Source of the DNA: Thereva unica
Taxonomy: Eukaryota > Arthropoda > Insecta > Diptera > Therevidae
Reading direction: 5' to 3'
NCBI GenBank assembly: GCA_949987705.1
Contig: OX465282.1
Span: forward strand, 61,811,922 to 61,875,921
Length of the DNA: 64,000 nucleotides
Position numbers and translations under genes: made by a program. The stretch's first letter is position 1; each line of letters opens with the position of its first letter. Shown piece after piece: positions 1 to 10,912 of this stretch. The notes under the pieces were generated by a model. The model saw only the letters and a program-made list of their open reading frames with translations, had not been told where the DNA came from and made no database searches.

Positions 1-717
1 AATATGAATAAAAATATGAAATATTATTTTAATATGAAATATGAAATATTATTTTAATTTTAATTTAATATTTTAATATTTAATAATTTTCGTTTTGTAA
101 TAACTCACTGTGCCTGCATGTGTAGATGAATTTGTTAAAAATTGTTGTCTATATTTTCATTTAACCTTTTTTCTTTTTTTTAGTACCCAAAAACAAGATA
201 ATTAATGCCCTAAAATGAAAAAAAATATTATAACTCTTGCATTCTTAAATATATACAATTTTGGAAGGAAAAAATATAGTACATTAACATGCTGTATTGT
301 AAATAACGCCTTCTCCTGGGATGCCGTTTGCCTTATTGTATTTTATTCGCCATGCGGTTTGTGTTGCTGTCTATTCAAAATTATCGAGCCTCGTTGCGTT
401 TTGTTCCTTTGCTGCTGTTGTTGTACTATGCGATCTTGCAGGTTTCTTATTTTTTTCTCTTTGTGATGAGTTCCTAATTTGCTGCTACTCGTTTTAATTA
501 TGTATCTTGAAAAATGTTTTTGTTGCACTTCAGAAATAAAATATTTCTTTTGTTGAACACTGAAATCTTATGTTAGGAAATTCGTTTCGTGAATAATCAC
601 TGCCCCACGAATTGTTTCCTAAACGCTTTAAATGGCACTTTACGATGCAATTTTCTATTATTTTTATATTTTGTTTAAAACAAAAAAAAATAAAATCCTA
701 ATTGCACTTTATACTAT
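1..717. other. AT-rich stretch, possible leader of a minus-strand LTR element
   Basis: The first 70 bases are low-complexity AATATGAAAT-type repeats. Read on the minus strand, the stretch follows an LTR and primer-binding site (733-924, 719-731), so it should be the untranslated leader and gag start of that element. The only open frame there (528 to 343, minus, 61 codons) is glutamine- and basic-rich and matches no gag domain I know. I see no host gene. Confidence 0.35.
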
Positions 718-718
718 A

Positions 719-731
719 TTCGGGGTCACCA
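719..731 (-). other. Putative primer-binding site
   Basis: On the minus strand, one base after the end of the LTR at 733, the sequence reads TGGTGACCCCGAA. A TGG start right behind an LTR is the usual form of a tRNA primer site for an LTR retrotransposon. The tRNA was not identified. Confidence 0.5.
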
Positions 732-732
732 T

Positions 733-924
733 TGTAGCAGGTATGCGGATTAATTTAATACAATATAATATAACAAACGCACGTTTTGATCAAATTGACT
801 TTAATCTTTGATGGTAACAACGAGACTGATCTACAGCTTTTTATCATGCTAGCGGGTGGCTGATCTCGCGGTAACCTTTGATACTGTGTATGCAATTCGA
901 TGATATTTTAGTGTTGCCGCTACA
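733..924 (-). repeat. LTR of an unidentified retrotransposon (192 bp)
   Basis: The segment is bounded by TGTAGC and GCTACA, a 6-bp inverted terminal pair of the TG...CA type, and is followed on the minus strand by a primer-site-like TGG motif. No second copy is in the window, so it is either a 5' LTR of an element running off the left edge or a remnant. No clear target duplication was found. Confidence 0.5.
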
Positions 925-1128
925 ATTTCTTTACGTCATAACGTTACTTACAAGTTACACATTTATTTATATTATTTTACCGAAGACGCATAATGTAACT
1001 TAGAAGTAACATACAAAAAAATGTTTTTTCTACGCAATTTTACAAGAAAAATTTTTTTTCTTATTTTTCCCTACCTTAGACTAATGTAATATAAATATAT
1101 ACTTTTTTTCAAGTAAAAACAAAAAATC
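925..1128. other. Unassigned AT-rich spacer
   Basis: It lies between the LTR and the truncated 5' edge of Gypsy-1 and holds short GTTACTT/GTAACTT repeats. No gene or element end was recognised. Confidence 0.4.
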
Positions 1129-1970
1129 ATGTGTCAAAGGGTTAAGAAATACATTTCATCATGTGAATCCTGTCAGAGAAACAAAACGCTACGTAAAACT
1201 CCTAAAGCTCCCATGGAAATTACATCCACAGCTACTCAACCTTTCGAAAAACTTTGTTTGGATGTCGTAGGTCCGCTCCCTATAACAGAAAATGGACATA
1301 GATTCATTATTACAATGCAAGATGACTTAACAAAATTCTCATTAGCCTATGCTGTACCGAACCACGAATCTAAAACCATTGCAAAAACTCTATTCAATTT
1401 TATCAGTCTGTTCGGAATTCCCAGTTCAATCATAACGGATCAAGGTCCAGATTTTCTCTCTAACTTACTTAAAGATTTTTCCAAATTGTTCAAGATGAAG
1501 CAAATTAAAACAACAGCGTTTCACCCACAAAGTAATGGCGCACTTGAGAGATCGCATTCAACATTAAAAGATTACCTCAAACATTACATAAATAGTAACA
1601 AGGATGAAATGGACGATTGGCTTCCTTCCGCTGTATTTTCTTATAACACAGCCATTCACTCCAGTACTAAATTTTCCCCATATGAGTTATTGTATGGATA
1701 CAAACCTCTGTTGCCAAGTTCTATAATACAACCACCTGAGTTTAAATACACGTATGACTATTATATCTACCAGCTCAAATACAGATTAAATAAATCCCAG
1801 CAAGTTGCAAGAGAAAATCTAATCAAATCCAAAGAACAGTCTAAACAATAATATGATTCGAAAGCTTCCCCTATTAATTACGAAATAGGATCCAAAGTTT
1901 TCCTCCGCAATATGAAAACTAGAGCAGCAAAAAAATTATGTTCCAATTATGATGGGCCATATGAAATCAA

Positions 1971-3724
1971 CGACAACATCAAAAAATCGGATGGAACTTT
2001 TGTGACTTCGGCCCATGAACGCCTGGAGCGGTGGAGAGCATTCTTCCACCAGCTGTATAACCACGATCCGCCGCAAGGTCCAGCACCCGAACCACCGATT
2101 ATCGAACAGCCGATGAATCAGTCTCTCGATACCGAACCAACAATTATCGAGGTGAAGACAGCAATAAAATCGCTGAAAAATGGAAAAGCGCCGGGAATAG
2201 ACCAAGTAACCGCCGAGATGATCAAAGCTGGAGGTGATGTCTTATCACAACGACTTCATGTCCTCATAACACACATATGGCATTCGGATCGTGTCCCTTT
2301 GGTATGGAAGAAAGCGATCGTTGTCCCAATTTTGAAGAAAGGCGACAGTCGGGAATGCAAGAATTATCGCGGTATTAGCCTTCTTTCGATCGTCGGTAAA
2401 GTATTTACGAAAATAATACAATCGAGGCTACAGAAACATCGAGAGCAAACGAGCCGGGAGGAACAAGCGGGATTTAGACCACATCGAGGATGCATTGATC
2501 AAATATTCGCCCTCCGTCAGTTAATGGAAGAAAGAATTCGTTGCGGCAAACGAATTGTCGTCGTTTTCATCGATTTCAAATCCGCTTTCGATTGCATCGA
2601 TTGGAACAGCTTGTGGAGAGTCTTGGTAACCGAACACGTGCCATTGAGAATCATCCAACTTCTCCAAGCGTCGTACGATGGCTCAACCAGCAGCGTTCGT
2701 ATTCGAAACGACTTATCCGAGGAGTTCCCGATTCAGACGGGTGTCCGACAGGGAGACGTCGCTTCGCCACTTCTCTTCAACGTTGTGATCGACGCGATTA
2801 TGCGTGAAGCATTCGGTGGACGACTCGGAGTTCAATACGACGACAACAACTTCGTAACAGACTTAATGTTCGCCGACGATAGCGCTGTTTTCGCCGACAC
2901 GGATGCCGAAGCAACGGACATCTTATACGATATTTCCCGCATCGCCCAATCATACGGGTTAAAAATCAATGCGGAAAAGAACCAAGTGCTCACAACGGAT
3001 GGATCAAGAGCCAGTGTTCACCTCGATGGAACCCAAATCGAACAAGTTCCAAGGTTCAAATATTTGGGATCATTGGTTGAGGAAACGAAAGTAGCATCGA
3101 CGGCCGACGTTCACAGCCGTATCGGCCAGGCAACAGCAACATTCGCCTCGCTCAAGTGGTGCATATGGAAACGAGCAAATATCTCCATCAAAACAAAACT
3201 ACGTCTTTACCGAACGTTGATTCTTCCGATTCTTCTTTATGGATCTGAAACGTGGACACTGCTCAAACCGGACGTTAAGAAGCTCGAGGTCTTCCAAATG
3301 CGATGTTTGAGGCAGATCCTCCGTGTCTCACTCCGTGATCGCCTTCGAAATGAGGTTGTCAGACAAAGATGCGATCAGCAAACACTGATCGAAGAAGAAA
3401 TGCAAAAACGTCGACTACGGTGGTTTGGACATGTTTGCCGAATGGATGATAACCGCTTGCCACGTAAACTTCTCTGGCGAGACCGTCCTGCAGACTGGAG
3501 AATACAGCGATCGGCACCGAAGAAAACCTGGTTGAAGAATATCGAGGGTGACTTAAAGAATCAACGATTATCAGTTACCGAGGCTCGAGACACCGCCAAA
3601 AACCGAGGAGAATGGAAGCGAATCGTGAATAGAGTTCGGGACCCAGCGGCACCGACAGCAGCGTATCCGTTGCGGGGACGTCCCGCTCGGACCGCCAGCT
3701 AACGGATCAAAGAAAGAAAGAAGA
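1971..3724 (+). mobile_element. RTE-like LINE, 5' truncated, with 12-bp TSD
   Basis: The insertion is flanked by ATATGAAATCAA at 1959-1970 and 3725-3736. It starts within the segment before the RT domain, so it is 5' truncated, and ends a few bases after the ORF in an AAAG-type short repeat instead of a long poly-A, which suits the RTE group. The RT frame is open throughout, so the insertion looks younger than its Gypsy host. Confidence 0.9.
1972..3702 (+). CDS. Non-LTR reverse transcriptase (C-terminal part)
   Basis: RT catalyses target-primed reverse transcription. Visible motifs in order: NGKAPGIDQ, NYRGISLL, EEQAGFRPHRGC, IDFKSAFDCID, TGVRQGDVASPLL and the catalytic LMFADDS, then a C-terminal LLYGSETW...RWFGHVCRM region. 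The endonuclease domain is absent. The frame is also open upstream into Gypsy-1 integrase from 1912, so an automatic caller would report one chimeric integrase-RT protein; the true LINE part starts at the insertion edge. The clade is assigned from general likeness only (RTE, possibly R4-like). Confidence 0.85.
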   Translation, partial: DNIKKSDGTFVTSAHERLERWRAFFHQLYNHDPPQGPAPEPPIIEQPMNQSLDTEPTIIEVKTAIKSLKNGKAPGIDQVTAEMIKAGGDVLSQRLHVLITHIWHSDRVPLVWKKAIVVPILKKGDSRECKNYRGISLLSIVGKVFTKIIQSRLQKHREQTSREEQAGFRPHRGCIDQIFALRQLMEERIRCGKRIVVVFIDFKSAFDCIDWNSLWRVLVTEHVPLRIIQLLQASYDGSTSSVRIRNDLSEEFPIQTGVRQGDVASPLLFNVVIDAIMREAFGGRLGVQYDDNNFVTDLMFADDSAVFADTDAEATDILYDISRIAQSYGLKINAEKNQVLTTDGSRASVHLDGTQIEQVPRFKYLGSLVEETKVASTADVHSRIGQATATFASLKWCIWKRANISIKTKLRLYRTLILPILLYGSETWTLLKPDVKKLEVFQMRCLRQILRVSLRDRLRNEVVRQRCDQQTLIEEEMQKRRLRWFGHVCRMDDNRLPRKLLWRDRPADWRIQRSAPKKTWLKNIEGDLKNQRLSVTEARDTAKNRGEWKRIVNRVRDPAAPTAAYPLRGRPARTAS

Positions 3725-3840
3725 ATATGAAATCAAACAAGTTCATAATAATCAAACAGTAACTATAAGAATTAAAAATGGAAAAGATATTACTGTTCAT
3801 AAAAACCGTATCAAGCCAGTAACATAAACCGTATCTTACA

Positions 3841-5735
3841 GGTTATCGTCATTCATTATTTCATCTCAAGGGTATCATTTCAAATTGGACCAGGTAACAA
3901 ACACCAGCGGAATATACTATGAAAACCTAGGATACGTCAAATTCCACAGCTCCACCTGGAAAATGATTACTTACCTTAATATATCGTACTACAATAACAA
4001 GTTAAATCTAATCCAAAAAACATTTTCAAATTCGTTAGAACTCTGTAAGGGTAATACCAACGACTCAAGCGTACCTTATTGCAAGCAATCAATAAATTTC
4101 GTGGGAACACAACTACCAAATCTCCTAACCAAATACGAGTCGATCAAAAGCCTAATAGGCAATGGCCGTCAAAAACGCGGATGAAATGCTATAGGGACCG
4201 GATTTAAGACAGTTTTCGGAACCCTAGATTCATCTGATGCTGAATATTATGAAAATGCTATAACACAAATTCGAGAAGATGAACAGCAGTTATACTCTTT
4301 AATGAAGGACCAAGTTCATGTCGTTAAATCGTCCATAACCTTCATAAACGAAACTATCAGTGTTTCACAAATCAATGAAAACCGTTTCAATGAAAATATA
4401 AAGAAATTTAATAAATACAGTGAAATCGTCGACAATGAAATCACCAATCTAAGAAAAACGGAACTAATTATTCAACACATCAGTCTTCTAACCTACCTCT
4501 CTACAGAACTAAACGAAGAATTAGATAATCTAATAAACTCAATTCTTTTCGCCAAGAAAAATACACTTCATCCAATCATTATGTCTCCAACACAACTTGT
4601 TACTGAATTGATTGGTCACATTCATCTTTTGCCTAAAGGACTGTCATTTCCAGTTCCTCATAATTTAGAACATTGCCATATCTTATTCGATATAGTGAAC
4701 CTCCAAGTATATTACAGAAACCAGAATCTCGTATTTATCATCAATATTCCTTTGTCCGAAGAGAGACATTTCACTTTATATAAGTTGTTCCCCTTACCAA
4801 TTCCACATACTCAAGAAGGGAACACCTATGCGTATATTCAACCCAGTATAAGTTATGTGGCTATTTCACAAAATCATATGCACTATGGCATCGTAAATGA
4901 TTACAACGATTGTCGTACTCTAACCAAGGAACACTATCTGTGTGGAAAGAACACAATACAACCTATAACCCCAACTAGTATCTGCGAACTCAAATTATTT
5001 AACTCATTTTCAAAAAGAATCCCAAAAGATTGCAACGTAAAATTATTATATGGTAATATTCAAATTATCCATTCCTTAAAATTCAACCAATGGATAATCA
5101 CAATGCCTAAGCATACCCCTCTATCGATACTTTGCGAAGATACTCACGAAATAATAGACGAAAATATTATAGGTACCAACATACTCAAGTTAAACAAAAC
5201 CTGTGAAGCATATATAGATTCTGTATAGCTTACACCTAATTACATCATCAGGACAGAATTCGTGTCCAAACTCCCATCCATAAATATTATTGAAGATAAT
5301 TGTTGTTTAAAAAACAAACTCAATGTTCCACAACTTTCTCCTGTTTTGCTCTCCAATATTAATCTAGAAAGCTTGAAGTTGGTTTCCCACAATTTAGATA
5401 AGATAAACGAAAACATTAGTCAGGCAGAAAAACATCCTATTTTAATAAGATATCCCTCAATGCACTCTATTATTATATACCTGATCGGTAGTATTTTGGC
5501 ATTGATTATTTTATATAAATTGTATAAATCAATAAAAAATAAGATAAATAAGAAACAAAGGAATAACAATGTGAAGGAGCCTGTAAACATTATATTACGG
5601 ACCAGAACAGAACCTCCGAGCACAATTATCCATAAAGACGCTAGAGTAGAATTCGAATCAGATAAACTTAGAATCTCTCGAACAAGGCAAAGTCTCACTT
5701 CCTTACCCGATCAAGACTATAATCAAACAAATTGA
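3841..5735 (+). pseudogene. env: Errantivirus-like envelope glycoprotein, two in-frame stops
   Basis: One frame runs from a splice acceptor (TTACAG ending at 3840) to 5735. It is interrupted by TGA at 4182-4184 and TAG at 5226-5228 with no frame change, so the breaks are point mutations. A basic RQKR furin-type site lies just before the first stop, and a hydrophobic anchor followed by a basic tail lies near 5457-5560, the pattern of a class I-like insect retroviral Env. No ATG opens the frame; errantivirus env is normally spliced from the genomic leader, which is missing here. In this state it cannot give a full protein. Confidence 0.85.
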
Positions 5736-5762
5736 TCTAGTTAAGATCATTTTTTTTTTCTT

Positions 5763-5773
5763 AGGGGGAGGAA
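5763..5773 (+). other. Polypurine tract of Gypsy-1
   Basis: The purine run AGGGGGAGGAA directly precedes the TG that opens the 3' LTR, where plus-strand DNA synthesis is primed. Confidence 0.8.
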
Positions 5774-6252
5774 TGTTATGTACCCCTTATCAAAATCAGC
5801 ACATTTGAAATTTCTGCATACTCGAGCCCCTTTAAGTGGCGCGTGTAAAGATTTTTGCTGACCGAGTTCCGTTTAACCCAAAGAATATCAAATTTCTTCG
5901 CTTTAATAATAACGTACATAGATATTTTCAATACGATAAAAAATCGCGATTGTAAGCGTTCTTGTAGCTTCTGTTCTGGCCGTGATCGTAACGATTATGA
6001 TAAATTTTTTGATGGAAGTTTTCATTTGAAATTCATTCACTCTCGACGCCGGTCATTTTTAAAGTCAGTAATAAAGGTTAAATTCAGTTCTTAAAAAATT
6101 TTGTAAAAGTAAAAGTTGTCAGTGTAGGTATAAAAATCTATAGTTTGTTTAAGGGTCGTTTAATAATAATAATTACGTAAATAAATAAATAAATTAAAAT
6201 TTAATTCAAAGTTGAGTTTTATTTACATGCATTGAAGTATTTACCCATAACA
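5774..6252 (+). repeat. 3' LTR of Gypsy-1 (479 bp)
   Basis: It opens TGTTATG and closes CATAACA, a perfect 7-bp inverted pair, and follows the polypurine tract. The 5' LTR is not in the window, so no LTR divergence can be measured. The bases after it belong to HarbA. Confidence 0.85.
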
Positions 6253-6262
6253 ACATGTTTAG

Positions 6263-6715
6263 GCGTTAAATGATGATTACTGTACGGAGTACACAGTAGG
6301 TACTGCTACGGAGTTACCTAACGACGAAGAGGATTTGTCCGCCGATCATAGTTTAGCGGAATTTTTCAATTTCCAGGAGGATGTACCAATAGCATCATCA
6401 TCAACGCCTGGTTCGAGTCCGATTCCATCAACCTCGACAACAATAGATGCAGTTCGTCCAATTGCCAGATATCCATCGAAAAAACCCAGGAACTCAACAA
6501 AAAATAAAATTGAACTATTTGTTGACGCTTGTCTCCAAAGCTCAAAAACCTTAACAAGTTTACTTGCAAATAAAACCCGAAATGGTTTATTTGCCGAAAG
6601 TGTTAGGGCGGACATAGGCAGTCTGGACCCCGATTTACAAAATAGTATTAAATATAAAATTAATAATTTATTGTTTGAATATAATGAAATACAAATTAAA
6701 AGGCTCGAAAACTAA
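6263..6715 (+). pseudogene. HarbA partner protein, C-terminal (BESS-like) part
   Basis: The frame is open from just after the Gypsy-1 LTR to a TAA at 6715 but has no ATG. It has an acidic start, a Ser/Pro/Thr-rich linker and a C-terminal helix pair of the kind found behind MADF domains (SLDPDLQNSIKYKINNLL). The expected MADF DNA-binding domain must have been upstream and was separated by the Gypsy insertion. In this family the partner protein is thought to help the transposase bind and enter the nucleus. Confidence 0.6.
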
Positions 6716-6764
6716 ATAATAATTTCAGAATTAAATATTTGAAAATATTCTGCAAGAGTTTTTC

Positions 6765-7925
6765 TTATTTCTTCTCCTTTTTTCTTGAGGCACCACTCCT
6801 AGCAGCTTGTGTGGGTACAAAGTTTTCGGAAATTAAAAAGTCGATCTGTTCTTCTGTTAAGTTGTCGGATGTTGCGTTATTTTGAATGGCGTGATTTCTC
6901 AGGAAATTATGCAAGCATACGCAAGCCAGAACTACTTCAATAGCTGCAGCAGGCGCACGAAAAATAGGGGCAAAAAACACTTGAAATCTGTTTGCTAGTA
7001 TTCCAAAGGCGTTTTCTACAACTCGTCTATTTCGTGAAAGCATGTAATTGAATCTTCTTTGGTCGACGGTTAATGCTTTATTTGAATATGGTTTCATCAT
7101 ATATTCTGTTAGTGGAAAAGCGTCATCGGAAATAAAAGTAAAGGGAGATGGCACAGACGTAGAGGGGAGGTTTCTATCTTCAGGAATATTTACTAGCTTC
7201 CTTTCTATTGCAGTTCTCAAATCAGACCTCAACCATATTCCAGCATCACTAATGCGACCATTAATTCCTACGTCTGCATATAAAAATCTATAGTTGGCAT
7301 AAACAATTGTCATTAACACAAAAGTGTGCTCTCCTTTATAGCACCAATAATTGGATGCAAATGACTTCAACGGTTTTATCTTGCAATGCTTTCCTAAAAG
7401 TAAAATGTCAATTTCAAGGTTTTGTTTTTTACAAAAAATTACCATCTATTGCTCCAATGCAAATCAGAAAACCCCACATTTTATAAAAATCTTCAGAAAT
7501 TTTGAGCCAATCTTCCTTTTCTGTTGGAAATTTCAGACACTGCTCACTTAACACCTCATATATAACAGGAATAGTTTCTGTTAAAATTTTAGATATAGTG
7601 GATTGGTGAATTCTAAAAGGAAGTTGCAGAGATGTCTGAGTTTCACCTGAAATTTCAAACAATTGTAACTATTTACCAGTAGCCAGTAGTAACAAATGTA
7701 ACTATTTACCAGTAGCTAAATATCGTAGAGTTACTTGTAATCTTTCTGCTGGGACTACACACTGCCGGAAATTAGTATCTCCTTTGGATTCACTTTATTT
7801 AAAATGCACTCAAATTGAATGGGTGTCACTCTTAAAATATTTCTGAAGAGATGCGAATCTTCATCCTTTATTTCCTTTATTAACTTAAGGCTGAAACCTT
7901 CCGTATTCCGACGTAGGAGCCATTT
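6765..7925 (-). pseudogene. HarbA Harbinger transposase, frameshifted
   Basis: Read on the minus strand: a WLLRRN start near 7925 and an N-terminal helical region, then IGAIDGN (first Asp) near 7445, SDDAFPL (second Asp) and VVENAFGIL (Glu), so the DDE triad is present. The frame changes around 7430-7445 next to A/T runs and again near 7740-7760, where a 20-bp direct repeat lies close by. The protein was about 390 aa. It is not functional as it stands. Confidence 0.85.
7664..7716. repeat. Short direct repeat within HarbA transposase
   Basis: TGTAACTATTTACCAGTAGC occurs at 7664-7683 and 7697-7716. It is a small local duplication inside the transposase gene and one cause of its broken frame. 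Confidence 0.7.
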
Positions 7926-7990
7926 CGCAGAATATTTTTCTTTTTCTTAGTTGCACATGCTAATAAATATCCAGCCATATTTAACAAATT

Positions 7991-8284
7991 TATATTTCCG
8001 GCTGCTATATTATTCAAGATTTGACATCTTTCTTTAATTGGAAAAGTAAAATTGAAGCACTACACGAAAATCTATAACGGTCTTTCACAAACGGTCGAAA
8101 AATCAAGAAACGTCAAAAAATATTGAAATTGTTTTCAATATTTCCCAGGTGAACTGCTAGAATGCTTATGGCAATTCCTTTTTTCCATTCAAATTTTGTC
8201 AAATTTGTTGGTCACTCACTCCATTTTAAATTTCCTAAGCTAAAATTTAGTCTCACTCTAATCAACAGATTTATCAGCCGAAAA
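7991..8284. other. Unassigned spacer
   Basis: AT-rich bases between HarbA and the start of Gypsy-2 homology. No gene, LTR or TIR was recognised. Confidence 0.4.
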
Positions 8285-9192
8285 AAGGCGAGTGTCATAT
8301 CTGAAAGGACACAAAAGTATTTAACTTTTGCTACACCATGGGGACGATACGCCTGTAAAAGACTACCATTTGGACTAGCTTCAGCACCGGAAACCTTCCA
8401 AAAAATCATGACAGAAACATTATCAAATATTAAAAAAGTAGAAGTATCGATGGATGACGTACTTATTTACAGTGACACAATCGAAGAATTACGCAAAACA
8501 ACAAATCAAGTATTAACAGCACTGGAAAAAAGAGGGTTCAAATTAAATAAAGACAAATGTGGATTTGAAAAAACAAGAATTAAGTTCCTAGGCAACGTCA
8601 TCAGTAACAAAGGAATCGAAGTCGATCCAAATAGAATCGATGCAATTCAAAGACTACAGCCACCAAATAACAAAAGGTCTTTACAAAGGATACTAGGATA
8701 TTTTACATATTTTAGCAACTATATAAAAAATTACTCTGAAAAAACCGCACCTTTAAGAAAGTTACTAGAAAAGAACAACGAATTTGTCTGGGATGATGAA
8801 CAGCAAATCGCTTTCAAAGTATTGAAAGAAGCAGTATGTCAAACGCCAGTGTTGAAAACATACGATGTAAACGCCCCAGTGATAGTTCAAACAGATGCAA
8901 GTTCTACAGCCTTAGGAGCAGCACTAATTCAAGAGGAAAGACCAGTCGTAAGCTACCAAATCGTTAACTAAAACACAACAATTATATTCACAAATAGAAA
9001 AGGAAGCTCTGGCAGTAAAATTTGGACTGGAAAAGTTTCATGAATATATTTGGGGAAAAAATATAACAGTAGAAACGGATCACAAACCATTGGAAACAGT
9101 ATTTAAGAAGCCAATTCATAGAGCACCGCCAAGATTACAGAGAATCTATTGGAGCATCACTCAGTACGCACCTACAGTAATATATAAAAAAT
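8285..9192 (+). pseudogene. Gypsy-2 reverse transcriptase and RNase H
   Basis: RT begins about TFATPWGRY and carries RLPFGLASAP. The active-site box reads VSMDD where YxDD is the rule, so the aromatic residue is lost. The connection domain (FLGNVISNKGIEVDP) and RNase H (QTDASSTALG) follow. After 8971 the frame shifts and RNase H continues (EKEALAVKFGLEKF, ETDHKPLE) up to 9192, where the first insertion begins. The missing half of RNase H resumes near 12208 with SMLIADPLSR. Confidence 0.85.
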
Positions 9193-9489
9193 AAATGGTT
9201 AAAAAATTTTTTTAAAAAAAATTCTTTTCATTAACTAAAAAATGTACTGAAAAGTAAATAAAATAAATGGTTAAAAAAAAATTTTAAAAAAAATTCTTTT
9301 AATTAACTAAAAAATGTACTGACAAGTAAAAAATAAAAAATATTTTAAAGAAAGCGTGAAATTTCAATTTTAATGAAAAAGTTAATTAAAAGAATGGCGC
9401 ATTTTTCATCAAAAAATTTTGTTAGAATTTGAAATTAACAAAGCAAAAAATTGAGGGTTATTGTAAATCTGAGGGTTATTGTAAATTGT

Positions 9490-10912
9490 TCCGAACCTAA
9501 ACGATCAGCAACATGGTTTCAGAAAAGGTCGTTCCACCACATCCAATCTTATGATAATGATATCCGAACTACTGTGCGGTATGGAACAAGGCCACCAGTT
9601 TGACGCTGTCTACACTGACTTCAGCAAGGCATTCGATCGAGTAGACCACCACATTCTATATATGAAATTATTAAGATTTGGGATATCCGGCCCCCTTCTG
9701 GATTGGATAACATCCTATCTTAACGGGAGAACTCAGGTGGTAAGATTTCAGGGCTTCCTCTCAAAAGAAATCAATGTAACCTCAGGTGTACCGCAAGGCA
9801 GCCACCTAAGGCCACTTCTATTTAACATATTCATCTCCGACCTATCTGAAATATTAAATGGCATTCCGCACCTCTTTTACGCCGATGATTTAAAAATTTA
9901 TAGTGCTATAAGGTCTCAAACTGATGTATCCTTTTTACAGTCGAAACTTAATGCACTACATGACTGGTGCACCTCTAACAATCTTCTTCTTAACACCTGT
10001 AAGTGCCACGTAATTACCTTCTCCAGGAAAAGAAACAAACAGCTGCAAAATTATTATCTCAATGACAATGTCTTGGATCGTGTCGATCACATTGTTGATT
10101 TAGGCATTGTCCTCGACAGCAAGTTAAACTTTAACTTACACTATGATAATATTATTGCTAGATCCAACAAGCTGTTGGGCTTTATCAAGAGAAGAGCTAA
10201 AGAATTCGACAATGTTTGGGTTACTAAAGCCTTGTTTTGCTCATTGGTCCGTCCTATTCTTGAGTATGCGTGCCAGATCTGGGATCCTATATTTCAAATT
10301 AGTAATAATCGAATAGAATCTGTCCAAAAGAAGTTCCTTCTTTTCGCGCTTAGGAACCTCTATAATCCTTCGGATTTTCAAAACCTTCCTCACTATAAGG
10401 ACAGGCTCAAAATCCTTGATCTCTTGCCTCTATCCCTTAGACGGAAATTGCTTATATCTTGTTTTACCCTGGATGTCCTGAACAATAACCTCAAGGTGCA
10501 GTTCCTGTCGGACACAATCAAATTTAACGATACTCGACAAACAAGACATTCCAAACTGCTTAAAGAGTACCCGCATCGCACTGAATATGCTAGAAACGAG
10601 CCTGTTAACAGGTGCTGCATTACCTTCAATTCCTACGCGTCCTGTTTCTCTCCCACAATAAACAAAAGTTCCTATAAAAGAAAACTCATTTCCCTGTTGT
10701 CCTCTTCTAACTAACATAGACCTAGATCTTAGTTTAATATTTAAATATTAAATACTTGCAATGTTCCTTATTAATATGTATTTTTTTTTTTTTTTATCTG
10801 TAACTGTAGAATTAACTAATTATATATGCCAGTGTTTGTCTATAAGTACAATATTATTCTGTTGTATTTAGTTTAAGTATGCCTTGTTTGGCAAATAAAT
10901 AAATAAAATCTC
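9490..10912 (+). mobile_element. Jockey/I-type LINE, 5' truncated
   Basis: The element begins inside the RT gene and ends with a 3' region closed by AAATAAATAAATAAAA, a short-repeat tail. It lies between the arms of the inverted repeat. No convincing target duplication was found. Confidence 0.8.
9497..10714 (+). CDS. Non-LTR reverse transcriptase fragment
   Basis: Open from the truncated 5' edge to TAA at 10714, about 405 codons. Motifs in order: QHGFRKGRSTT, VYTDFSKAFDRVDH, SGVPQGSHLRPLLFNIF and the catalytic HLFYADD, then thumb and C-terminal regions. The endonuclease is missing. The unbroken frame suggests a fairly recent insertion. The clade (Jockey, I or Nimb) needs a tree. Confidence 0.85.
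   Translation, partial: LNDQQHGFRKGRSTTSNLMIMISELLCGMEQGHQFDAVYTDFSKAFDRVDHHILYMKLLRFGISGPLLDWITSYLNGRTQVVRFQGFLSKEINVTSGVPQGSHLRPLLFNIFISDLSEILNGIPHLFYADDLKIYSAIRSQTDVSFLQSKLNALHDWCTSNNLLLNTCKCHVITFSRKRNKQLQNYYLNDNVLDRVDHIVDLGIVLDSKLNFNLHYDNIIARSNKLLGFIKRRAKEFDNVWVTKALFCSLVRPILEYACQIWDPIFQISNNRIESVQKKFLLFALRNLYNPSDFQNLPHYKDRLKILDLLPLSLRRKLLISCFTLDVLNNNLKVQFLSDTIKFNDTRQTRHSKLLKEYPHRTEYARNEPVNRCCITFNSYASCFSPTINKSSYKRKLISLLSSSN

Larger units (their letters stand above)
1129..3827 (+). pseudogene. Gypsy-1 integrase, split by a LINE
   Basis: The protein has the end of the HHCC zinc finger (CESC at the start), then the catalytic core with Asp in CLDVVGPL, Asp in TDQGPDF and Glu in NGALERS, so the DDE triad is kept. 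A TAA stop occurs at 1849-1851; the same gene continues in another reading to 1970. The C-terminal tail resumes at 3723-3827 and ends IKPVT. Between them lies the LINE (1971-3724). The frame before and after the LINE joins exactly once one copy of the 12-bp target duplication is removed. Confidence 0.9.
1129..6252 (+). mobile_element. Gypsy-1: env-bearing (errantivirus-like) LTR retrotransposon, 5' truncated
   Basis: In order: integrase, an env frame, a polypurine tract and a 3' LTR. Gag, protease, RT and the 5' LTR are missing, because the element starts inside the integrase zinc finger (only its Cys pair remains). An RTE-like LINE sits in the integrase. The gene order and an env behind a splice acceptor are those of insect errantiviruses. 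The 3' LTR abuts the partner gene of HarbA, so Gypsy-1 probably inserted there. Stops in integrase and env make it an old, inactive copy. Confidence 0.9.
6253..7990. mobile_element. HarbA: PIF/Harbinger element, decayed, left end cut by Gypsy-1
   Basis: Two convergent genes, a BESS-type partner gene (+) and a DDE transposase (-), meet with about 50 bp between their stops, a layout repeated in the other Harbingers here. The left end is cut by Gypsy-1, so the MADF half of the partner gene is missing. The right limit is approximate; no TIR was recognised. Confidence 0.75.

Noticed and set aside
1912..3702. Single 596-codon integrase-RT fusion gene
   Set aside because: The 12-bp target duplication at 1959 and 3725 shows the RT part is a LINE inserted in a Gypsy gene.
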